From the NCBI GenBank assembly GCA_020746105.1, contig CM036618.1:44670014-44734013 (forward strand): a stretch of DNA of 64,000 bases. The letters run 5' to 3'. Below are positions 24,601-33,400 of the stretch, piece by piece. The notes beneath the pieces are model-generated. The model was not told the origin of the DNA and ran no database searches. It saw nothing but the letters and a program-made list of their open reading frames with translations. Source of the stretch: Trogon surrucura (lineage: Eukaryota; Chordata; Aves; Trogoniformes; Trogonidae). The translations under genes were made by a program, and so were the position numbers. Each line of letters starts with the position of its first letter. The first letter of the stretch is position 1.

Positions 24601-24817
24601 AGAGGGAGATAAAGTCCCTGTGGTGCATGAAAGGAATTTGTTGGGGAAGACTGTCTGGGTATTTCCTGCTTCGGGCAAAGGCAAACCCATTCGTGGGGTT
24701 GCTTTCGCTCAAGGACCTGGAACTACTTGGTGGGTGATGATGAAAGATGGTGAAGTTCAATGTGTACCTCAAGGAAATTTAACTCTGGGTGAGAATACTC
24801 GATTTAATCCTGTATGA
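21626..24817 (+). CDS. Pol polyprotein: protease, RT, RNase H, integrase (ERV-L type)
   Basis: Open throughout; there is no ATG at its head, so it is expected as a Gag-Pol readthrough product. Numbering from the GTG at 21647: aspartic protease with LVDTGAQ at 28-34 (catalytic D30) and ILGIDF at 88-93; reverse transcriptase at about 150-420 with D243 in TIDIANAFF and YIDD at 305-308; a degenerate RNase H-like tether at about 440-580; catalytic RNase H at about 605-750 with D614, E652, D676 and D746; integrase with the zinc set H771, H776, C805, C808 and the triad D838, D897, E933 (D and E 35 residues apart). The C-terminal domain ends at residue 1056 with TGA. Every catalytic residue is present. 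No dUTPase or env follows. With no 5' LTR it is probably silent unless driven from outside. Confidence 0.95.
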   Translation, partial: RGPASSQVEERDNRVYWTVWIRWPGTLEPRKYRALVDTGAQCTLMPSNHTSTETVTISGVTGGSQQLSVLEAEMSLTGNMWKKHPIVTGPNAPCILGIDFLKKGYYKDPRGYRWAFGIAAVETEDIDQLSSLPKLSEESSVVGLMKTEDQQVPIATKTVHRRQYRTNRDSVVPIHKLIRQLESQGVISKARSPFNSPIWPVRKSDGEWRLTVDYRGLNEVTPPMSAAVPDMLDLQYELESKAAKWYATIDIANAFFSIPIAAECRPQFAFTWRGIQYTWNRLPQGWKHSPTICHGLIHTALERGGAPEHLQYIDDIIVWGNTAEEVFTKGKKIIEILLDAGFAIKRSKVKGPAREIQYLGVKWQDGRRQIPIDVIDIISAMLPPTNKKETQSFLGTVGFWRMHIPGYSQIVKPLFDVTRKKNKFQWGPEQQQAFEQIKQEIVQAVALGPIRTGQDIKNLLYTAAGDNGPAWSLWQRAPGETRGRPLGFWSRKYRGSEANYTATEKEILAAYEGVKAASEVIGTDTQLLLVPRIPVLNWMFKSKVPSTHHATDATWSKWTALITQRARMGHHNRPGLLEVIADWPQGKDLAVPPKEVVTRAEEAPPYNQLPDNEKQYALFTDGSCRLVGNRRKWKAAVWSPTRRVAEATEGEGGSSQFAEVKAIQLALDIAEREKWPVLYLYTDSWMVANAFWGWLKQWKHNNWERRGKPIWAAELWQDIAARLENLVVKVRHVDAHVPRSRATEEHRHNQHVDQAAQVFQIDLDWEHKGELFLARWAHDTSGHQGRDGTYRWARDRGVDLTMDAIAQVIHDCEICAEIKQAKRLKPLWYGERWLKYRYGEAWQIDYITLPLTRQGKRYVLTMVEATTGWLETYPVPHATARNTILGLEKQILWRHGTPERIESDNGTHFKNNLIDNWAKEHGIEWVYHIPYHAQASGKIERYNGLLKTTLKAMGGGTFKNWDKNLAQATWLVNTRGSINRAGPAHSEPLHTVEGDKVPVVHERNLLGKTVWVFPASGKGKPIRGVAFAQGPGTTWWVMMKDGEVQCVPQGNLTLGENTRFNPV

Positions 24818-25120
24818 TGTTGTTACATAATACTAACAGTGTTCAATAAGTGTTTTTCAGAATAATAACCAGTGATGACCAGAGCTGACCTCATCGAGTA
24901 ACATCCAGCAACTGAGCTAGCCTCATAGAGTGACGTCCAGTAACTTCTTTGAAGTGAACCTACAACCTGTGGACACAAACTGTAACGAATCTCACATGAA
25001 CTTTCCTGCCCTGAGAGACTGCCATGATGGATAGAACCCACGATTATGAACTTTATGAACTTACTGAACTTTTCCTATAAGTAGATCATTAGCTCGTGAT
25101 CAGTATGACGTAAATGGTAT
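24818..25120 (+). other. ERV-L 3' non-coding region with 32-base tandem duplication
   Basis: No env or other open frame lies between the pol stop and the polypurine tract. A 32-base unit starting GAGCTGACCTCATC is tandemly repeated at 24882-24913 and 24914-24945 with 26 of 32 bases identical. The older relative on the minus strand has only one copy of this unit (near 60060-60100). Confidence 0.8.
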
Positions 25121-25136
25121 GGAATAAGGGGTGGAA
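25121..25136 (+). promoter_or_regulatory. Polypurine tract (plus-strand primer)
   Basis: GGAATAAGGGGTGGAA abuts the TG that opens the 3' LTR. The minus-strand relative has the same tract with a single change at the equivalent place (59856-59871). In retroviruses this RNase H-resistant purine run primes plus-strand DNA synthesis and defines the U3 edge. Confidence 0.85.
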
Positions 25137-25477
25137 TGTCCTGGGTTTAGCTAAAAACCCAGTCCTGTTTAGTGAATTTTACTTTTCAGTTTAGTGTCTT
25201 CTAAAAGGCTGCACGTTCTGAAGTCAGCAGCATGTTTTTGCAGACAGTGTGTGCTACTGGCAGTGATAACACCTGATGTTTACAGTTACTGCCTGGGACT
25301 GGTATGTAGAAAGGCTCTTGCTTATACTTATTCCTATAGTGACCAAGGCCACTGCTGGCTCTTGTGTGCCACGCTGGGGGTGCTGGGTAGTAAGAGGGGG
25401 GCACAAGGAAGTAAAAGGTGGCACCTCCGGGGGGTAATAGACAGGACAGGTGACCAACGAGAGTATTCCATCCCATA

Positions 25478-25530
25478 TACGTCATATTTAGTATAAATTG
25501 AGCGATCACGAGAGTTTCGGTCCTTCTTTT
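25478..25530 (+). promoter_or_regulatory. LTR core promoter with TATA box and pyrimidine start
   Basis: TATAAA lies at 25492-25497, with a CRE-like TACGTCA just upstream at 25478-25484. About 30 bases after the TATA, where transcription should start, is CCTTCTTTT (25522-25530), a pyrimidine run like a 5' TOP start. The start site is inferred from spacing. Confidence 0.6.
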
Positions 25531-25837
25531 CGGCCCTTTTGCCCCTTTTGCCCTTTACGGCCTTTTCGCCCTTCTTTCCTGCAATGGCCGGTGTCCAGAG
25601 AGGACTCCATTTGACCTCCTGCTTTTGATCCGGATCCTGAGTTCCCGAATCCAGCTCCCTGCATCCAGCTCCCGCCGCCGCTGAGCCTGGGGTTTCCCCA
25701 GTGCCTCCTGCTCTGCAGCACCAGTGGTGATTTCTATCGGGGGAGGGAGTCGGGTTCGATACCGGGCTACTATCTATAGTTGTATATAATTCTTTACTTT
25801 TATCTTTTTACCATTATTCCTATTATTTTCATTTCAT

Positions 25838-25843
25838 ATTAAA
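25838..25843 (+). terminator. LTR poly(A) signal ATTAAA
   Basis: ATTAAA is the commonest variant of the canonical hexamer. It is followed by T-rich sequence (TTCTAGTTTTTTTCTTCTC) suited to cleavage-factor binding. The older relative keeps ATTAAA in the same context (minus strand, near 59208). Confidence 0.65.
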
Positions 25844-25981
25844 GCTGTTCTAGTTTTTTTCTTCTCTCATCTGTAAGTCTCTCTGCCTCATTCCCTTTTC
25901 TCTTCCCGTTTGGGGGGGGGGAAGAGGGGGTTAGAGAGCGTCTGTCCGCGTTAGTGGCCGGCCCAGCCCTAACCCGCGACA

Positions 25982-28900
25982 GCAAGTAATCTTCCGAAAG
26001 AGCTGTAAGGAAACTGGCTATACTCCCAACGAGACAGTAAAAAAAAAGGCTGTGGCATAAAAGAGATTCCTCCTGTGATTCCCTGGGTAAAACAAGTGGA
26101 TGTGGATGTGGCACCAAGCAACGGGCTCCAAGGAGTCAGCCAAACCAAGGCAGGGTTTATGTAGGACATGGAGGAATCCAGCTCTCCTACTCCCAGTCTC
26201 CACCAGCCTGCTGGTCTGGGCACAACTTCTACACAGAAACTGTGGCATTTACTACCCCATTTCTTCTTGGTTTGAAAACAGGTAGAACCATAGTGAAATC
26301 AGGAGACTCACACAGGACCTTAATTTCAGATTCCTTTGCCAAGTGCTACACCTCTTGTTATTGTAGCTGTGCGTTGGAAAAAAAAAAAAAAAAGAAAAAA
26401 GGCAAAAATCGTACCTATACAAATAGGCAACATATAAATTTCAAAAAAAAAAATAATCAAAAGCCTTGATCATGGAAAATCTTGGTTAAAAGGATTAATC
26501 ATAATTTACCATCTATTATTTTACTTGTGATGGTATAAAAACAAAACCAAAGCCCAGCACCAGAATCGTGGCCTTTCCTTTATGTGAACATAGATTATCT
26601 GTTGGTACATACAGAATATCTATATATACATCTGTATTATCTATAGATTTTATAGATATCTATATCTATATCTACATCTGTATTATCTGCTGAGGACTAG
26701 ACAATCCTGGGTCATGATATGCCCCAGGACCCAGATCCATTGACAGGGACTCAGCCTGCCTCAGTTACCCATCAGTTCAAGGGCACGGATAGTATTTGTG
26801 TGTAAAATGGGGTACAGGGAACAGCTTGGAAAATGAAGAGCTGGCTCCACAATGTGTCAGCATTTGTGTATTCTTTATATAGCATAACATATGGCAAATT
26901 CTGTTTTCTTCCCTTCCCATTCTCTGTACTGAAATTATTTTCCACGGAATTATGAAAGGCGTAAATAAGATGTTCTTGGCTTCAGGCCTCCTCCATTGAA
27001 ATCAGTGTGTGAGGGGGAGGGGACTGCAAAGCAGTTCAATGTGTGTAAAATGAAGACACGATTTCCAAATTATTTTTTCATGTACTTAGAGTATAAAATG
27101 TGAAGATTATTCAGAATGTCCTATCTTGACAATTATTCTCTTTGTTCGTATTGCTGTAATACAGCAGCAACGGCATTGTACCTCTTTCCTGATATAAGCC
27201 CATATTTTATGCAAACTAATATCCTTGAAGGAGAGTTCAGGTTGTTCAAATCACTTTTATTATACAGAGCGTATTCAATATAGCATAGAAATATTTGCCT
27301 ACTAAAGTGTCTTTTATAATGGGTTATATTGACTTTGCTGTTTTTAAACTAAATGTCAACCATAAGGTAAGAGTGGGAAGGAACAGATGGAGAGTTCATT
27401 TCTCAAAATGTATTAGAATCAAAATACATTCTTTAAAATTCATATCCAAATGTGGCTCTGGAAAATTATAAACGATAAGTCTACATTATTCTTACAGTGA
27501 TGCATCTGATGTAGTATTAACATAATGATTGTGTAACAATGACAATAAAGAAATAATTCCTGTGTAGTATTATTAGTCTTATTGTTGAAAACATACAGCT
27601 GCTGTCTTAAGCAAGTAAAGGGGCTTGCTTTTGAAGAAAGAACCTGTGTCTACACCATTTTTAAAGATAGCAACCACAACAGTTTCAAGAAACTAATGAA
27701 ATATTTCATTATCAGTGCAATCACTAATATTTTGTCATTAGTCTTGATCTCATTGCAGTATAACTGTGCATGTGTATTATATCATCCCTAACTTATACTA
27801 ACTTAGATTTCAGAACAGAAGTTTTACAAACTTTAACAAGTCCCACCTCATCTTTTCTCAGATATCTACATCTCACTGCCTACAACTCAGATAGTATTAC
27901 CTTAGCCAATGGAAAGAAATGGGCATACATGTATTGGGATTTTTTACTTATATATTTTATATGTATAAATATTAGGATAACATGAGTTGCATATATAAGC
28001 TAGTTTGAGTCCATTGACTCTGAGGGGAGCCTTGAGAACAAGCTCAAATACAAACATTTACAAAGCAGATGTCTATGTTAGATCAGATGAATCTGAACTT
28101 CTGTGTCCATATAAAAAGTCTGTGATAAGGAAGTTGATGAATGTGTGAGGCTTTGCTAAAAAGGGCCAGCCATCAATGCTACATAATTTTTTTTTTTCTA
28201 AATCTTCCTATTTGTGGAAACATTTAACTTATAGAAACTGATTTATAAATCCTAGAAATTCAGATGAACAAATTTATGCAAGGAATGCTGCATTTATCAC
28301 AGAAATGGAGCAAATAGATTTTGGCATTGTATTTCTAACTTGAGGGATGCTGTCTGATTTTTTATATCTTTTTTATCCAAAAAGATACTGAATGAAAAGC
28401 ATTGCTGTTAGTAAAGGCAGAGATCACTTATGTCTTCCTCCGACCACTGGAAATAATCATCTGCATTTAGTATTCCATCAACAGATTGCTTCTGACAAAT
28501 AATGTATTCAGTCAGTGTCCAGCAATCTCTTCCAGTAATCTTTAGCATGAAAAATACTCTGCGCTGAATTAAAAAATTGTTGGTCAAGTATCAAAACAAC
28601 ACATGGTATTTAGTCTAAATTTCACCACACTTGGCTTGTATACATGCTTACCACAAAGTAGAGATTTGACTGAATGTGAGCTTTTTCTTCTTCTTTATTG
28701 TGAAAATTTTGTGATTTATTCCTTTAAATCCCTTTTTATGTGGGACTGAAAGGAAGGTTGAGAAGTCAGAGGAGTTTAATATATGTCAAAAAATAACTGC
28801 AGAGAGGTTCCCACATCGCCCCTGCAATTCAGGGGAAACTATCACGTAGAAACTTCCAAGATATTGTGAAACTGAGATATTACACCCACACGGGTCGGTA

Positions 28901-30010
28901 CAAATCAGATGCACTTCAGTCAGAAATCAAGCACTGCTCTGAATCCATGGTTTTTCCAGCTGTTTATTCTGCTGCCAGGTGGGAAAGGCACTGGTCCTGT
29001 GCAGATCTTTCTCTGTAGACATAGGAAATTCAGGTTTGCAGCTTTAAGTAACTCTGCACAAAGCAGTTGCCTGTATTGCAAGGTAAAGAGGTCCGACAAC
29101 TGCAACGTTCAAGTCTCTTGTGCTCCAGGAATGATCAGAAAACCTAACAAGTCCTGAGATACTTTTTTGATTAAAGTTTTATAGAACAGGCCCATTTCTC
29201 AGAAATCATTCATTCCCATATCAATGTTCTCAAATAAAGAAACACCTCAGCAAATTCCTGATCAGCTTTACTAGCCAGCAGGCTTTTTCTGAATGTTGTA
29301 GTGATAACCTTGTAAATTAATTTTTCATTTCAATTTACAATATGTTTTTATTTTATGCGAAGAACAATGAGGTCTCCTGTAGTTAATTTAACACCTGTAC
29401 ATATTCAGAAATGATAACGAAACACTGCACGACTCAGTCTTTATAGGGTGGTGAATTCTAATCCTGTTAGGGTGGTTCTTTAATTAAAACATCTATTAAC
29501 TTTTCTGCAGTTAATGCAATTATGAATTTATTACTTCTTGCCATTCCAGGATTATTTTTATGATCCAATAATATTTAATTTATAAAATCCTACCTTAAGA
29601 AAAGAGCAACTTGACCGACTTATAAAACTACATGGTTTCAGAAATGAGGAGTCTGTTTAAAAGCTCTGAATAAACAACGTACTATTAAAAGAACTTGGCC
29701 TCACATTCTGGACTTACAATGTTTCTTAAAATGCTAAGAACTATATTAAAAATAATTTTCCATTATTGCATATCCTTCATCACACTTTCCATAAATCTAG
29801 AATACTTCTAAGGTACTTTACATAGTGTATTCTGTCAGTTTAATTTTTTTAATGTTCATAGAACTTTTACATTTCTTTTTATTCTCTTTTTATATGCGGA
29901 ATACACCAGCACAACCAAATAAATATTAAGGCAATGTCAAAGCGTATTTCTTGTTTTCTTATCCTAAGAAGTCTTAAAAAATTTCTTTTGTCCATGTACG
30001 TTGTTGTGTC
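25982..30010. other. AT-rich region without recognisable gene
   Basis: Contains a poly-A stretch near 26380-26400 and a TATC-rich low-complexity patch in which TACATCTGTATTATCT occurs twice (26627-26642, 26673-26688). No gene is supported. Confidence 0.55.
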
Positions 30011-30410
30011 CATAGAATCATAGAATTTCTTAAATTGGAAGGGACCTTATAGATCATCGAATCCAACCTCCCTGCCATGAGCAGAGATACCCTTAACTAG
30101 ACCAGGCTGCTCAAGGTCTCATCCTGGCCTTGAACATCTCCAGGCAGGGGGCATCCACAACTTCTCTGGGCAATCTGTTCCAGAGTCTCACCGCTCTTGT
30201 ACTCAAGAATTTCTTCCTAAGATGCAGTCTAAAACTGGTATCCATCAGTTTGAATCCATTTCCCCTTGTCCTATTGCTGGAGACTCTTGTAAAAAGTCCC
30301 TCTCCAGCCTTTCTGCAGGTTTCTTTTAGGTATTGCAAGGCAGTTATTAGATCCCCCTGGAGTCTTCTCTTCCCCAGGCTGAACAGCTTCCCCAGCTCCC
30401 TCCTGCCTTT
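30011..30410 (-). mobile_element. CR1 LINE, 5'-truncated copy
   Basis: On the minus strand it ends in ATTCTATGATTCTATG preceded by the complement of AATTGGAAGGGACCTTATAGA, the CR1 3' block. Upstream the minus strand encodes decayed RT tail motifs ([20 protein letters not shown]). Stops and frameshifts break the frame. The match fades near 30410. It is a different subfamily from the 13.6 kb copy: its tail retains a longer CR1 3' untranslated stretch. Confidence 0.9.
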
Positions 30411-33400
30411 CCCAGGGTCGTCTTCATTTGATATGGTTGTAACACCTTCCCCCTTCTTATCCAGTTTAAAGATCTCTCAGTGAGCCCTGGCAGCTCATGA
30501 ATCAAGATCCTTTTTCCCCTTACAGTCATCTGAACCTCTTCTCTTTTGCTGTGTAGACCTCCCCATGGTTGAAAAACCCAAAACTGGACTGTTGGCACCA
30601 CCCTTTAAGCCAAGTATTAATCTCGTGAGTATTTTTGAACATCTCAGTATTTTTCCTTGCAATTGAAGGAATTGAGGTAAACACAATCTGTGCACTCGAT
30701 CCTCGTAGCATCTACCCCAGTGCCTTGAAATCTCTTTTGGTTGCCTCTGTTTGTCTCTCTTCTACCTCATCATTGTCAATCTGCATTATCGTAAGTGGGT
30801 AATAATCAGAAGGTTTGTGTTATAAAATGCTGGTCAAAAAAGAGACACCAGTGAATAATAACTGATTGTGCTACCCTGTTCCAGGGTGGGGAGGCAAATA
30901 GTAATGTCACAAGCATTGAACAGAAGTGCGTCTGACATCTTACACCGAGTGTACAATATGACCTGGCAATCCCCTTATGCCCAAATGTTTACTGCTAACA
31001 CTTTACACAGTACCAGCTGAGTTGGAAATTCATGTATTAAACCATCGGCTTGCAGGATTTTTATAGCTCCCCACTCGCAGTTAATGCATTTTGTATTAGC
31101 CCTCAGTGTGAAGAAATCATAACTCCATATACCAAGGGATAAACTCCAACCTAAATTACTAGAAAACAGTATCTGGAGACTTGGATATATGTACCGAGAT
31201 GCCTGGTCTAGTGCTTTTACCCCGGAAAACTGAGTTTTCATCGTATTTCTCCCCAGCCTTGAAACACTGCTTTTATTTTTAAATGTGATTTGAGACAAAA
31301 AGGTGAGAAAGCACAGCTCTAAAAGACATCAAAAGCTTGATCCACTAGAATAGCAAAGACAGAAAATTATTTCAAAAAGCTTTTGACAAATGTCCTGAGA
31401 CTGAATCTCATTGTTTTATGAATACTACTTTGTCCTGTTACAAGTTTTAGCATAATGTAAATATCAAGTTGTGCAATACAATATGCATATCATGGCTATG
31501 CAGCCAGTCAGAACCATAAGGCTACGCAGTCATATGGAAACATTTGCCAACGATATAAAAACGGAGGTTTCTCATATTACCCAGAACTTATGTCTGGTAG
31601 ATGCTTGAATAGCTCTAACACAGTCCAGGAAATGGAGTTTTTGAACTGATGTATACTGAGGGTGGAGTTGGAAAGACAAATATGAAGTTGTATTTTATGA
31701 CCATAAATAGTGGTTCTTTCCCTTTCTTAAAATGATGACTCAGAATTTGGCAGTCATAATGCATTATGTTATGTAGCTTTAGAGATCTAGAACAGGAAAT
31801 TACAGCTTAAGGACAATTTGACTTTCAGCCACTTCAGGAATTTTACTTTTTAAAGAGTTGTGTATTAATTGGAATTAATTTCTTGGATACTTAGGAAAAG
31901 TAAACTCTCAGTTAAGTCTTTACTACACTATGACTGCAGAGAGCATATTATTTTTTCTTTCCTTTTCTTGCTTTTATAAAGGCTGAAAAGGCAGAAAGTT
32001 GTGCTCAGGAGAAAAAGCAGAAGCAAAGAAGATAGTGTTTGAAAACCAGACACAATTTTTAACAATTGAGCAAAATGACAACATTTTGGTTTTGCTCTCA
32101 AGAAGAGAACTAAAAGCTGCTTTAGCATTCTGGAAATAAAATTACCCAAAGTAGAACATTCTCAGGGCTTTTCATAGCAGAGGAATGACAGCAAACGATG
32201 CAGAATGTTCCTGCACAGGAATCTCTAACTTCCTATTCTGGGAAAAAAAAAACTTGAATTCTGACACTTGACAGTGGGCAGGGGAACTCTGCCTCATTTC
32301 ATGACGTATTGGTGGCTTTGAAAGATAAAGTCTAGCTGAAATGAGTAGGGGAGCAGTCATGTTTTTTTTCCTGATGCAGCCATGTTGCAGATGACATGGG
32401 AACAGGTATTGGAATCTTGAGGCTATGTCTTTGTTAAGAGATATTTGTTACTGTGACATGTTTTACAACAATTCGAGATCACGTGATATACATCAGGACA
32501 GTTTACAGTAGGGTAACATCTGCAATGGAATCTTAAATAAAATTCAGTAGGCTCACAGCCCATATAAGCTGAAGGAGAGAAATCAGTATTTATAACTATT
32601 TGCACTGAATAATGCTTTATGAAGTTCTGCATTTTTCTAGAAAGAACTCTCCTACAAAGACATTTATCTTTTCAACACAATCTAAAATAGCTCAGGATGT
32701 TGATGTCCAGTACAGTCCATAAGAACAAGCTGACAGGAAATTAAAACTTGATTAAAATGAGTAGAAAAGTAACCTAAAGTTGAATGGTTTGCAATATGTG
32801 ACTACAGTGATCCCATTCTTCTGTTTATCTTTGTTTCAAACTGTTATTAAATGAAGTTAAGAAGCAGAAAACATTTCTCTTTTTTAATAAAGATCTTTTA
32901 ATTACTGTACAAGCTTCAGATGAGCACTGATTGCTGTCTTTCCTTGTGAGTTAGGGGTAGCCTAGAAAAGCAAACTGCTTTTGTTTCAGCTGTGGAACAT
33001 AGCTGACCCTAGCTACTCTTTTCTGTGTAAATGATCTACGGTAGGAAGCATTGGTAGACTAGAAAGAGAGGGTAGCTGAATATGTTATGCTTGTTTTCTT
33101 TCCTCTAACTTCATTTTACTGAAAATAGTGGAAACCAAGAACCAAATAGCTCAGACATATTACTTGGAAAATATCCAACAAAAATTACTAGTGCAGACCT
33201 TTTCTAGTATTATATGTTTGTCATTTATGACTGCTGTAAATACACAGATATGTATTGTTAATTGGTCTAATCTTTTCAGCTAGGAGTACTCATAGTGATT
33301 TGTTGTATTACCAGCTAGACAATCTAATGAGCCTTTCTAGCACTAATTTCATAGATCTAGATTCTACTTTTATATACTTCAACAGAAATATGGACTAATT

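Larger units (their letters stand above)
20753..25981 (+). mobile_element. ERV-L-type (class III) endogenous retrovirus, 5'-truncated
   Basis: The order is partial gag, TAG, protease-RT-RNase H-integrase, non-coding tail, polypurine tract, 3' LTR. The class III assignment rests on the RT block TIDIANAFFSIPI, a Gag lacking a CCHC zinc knuckle, gag and pol in one frame, and the absence of env. No dUTPase follows integrase, unlike mammalian ERV-L. The 5' LTR, primer-binding site and gag start are missing. The exact left boundary is uncertain: gag-like sequence is clear from about 20795. No target-site duplication can be paired with the right flank (GCAAG after 25981), which fits a 5' deletion. 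Intact frames imply a fairly recent insertion. Confidence 0.9.
25137..25981 (+). repeat. 3' LTR of ERV-L element, complete (845 bp)
   Basis: It begins TGTCCTGGG directly after the polypurine tract and ends GCGACA, giving the usual TG...CA termini. U3 opens with an 8-bp hairpin (CTGGGTTT/AAACCCAG, 25139-25160) and carries an imperfect direct repeat at 25386-25404 and 25407-25424. A TATA box and an ATTAAA poly(A) signal are present. A G run at 25912-25921 lies in U5. The LTR of the minus-strand copy at 59.15-59.86 kb aligns along most of its length, which confirms the left border and orientation. Confidence 0.92.

Noticed and set aside
24818-25120. An env or dUTPase gene after integrase
   Set aside because: No frame of useful length and no membrane or dUTPase motif lies between the pol stop and the polypurine tract.
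25201-25721. Minus-strand frames in the 3' LTR, including a GRKGQKGQK-type peptide
   Set aside because: The repeated peptide is the antisense reading of the pyrimidine-rich CCCTTTTG repeat in the LTR, not a protein gene.
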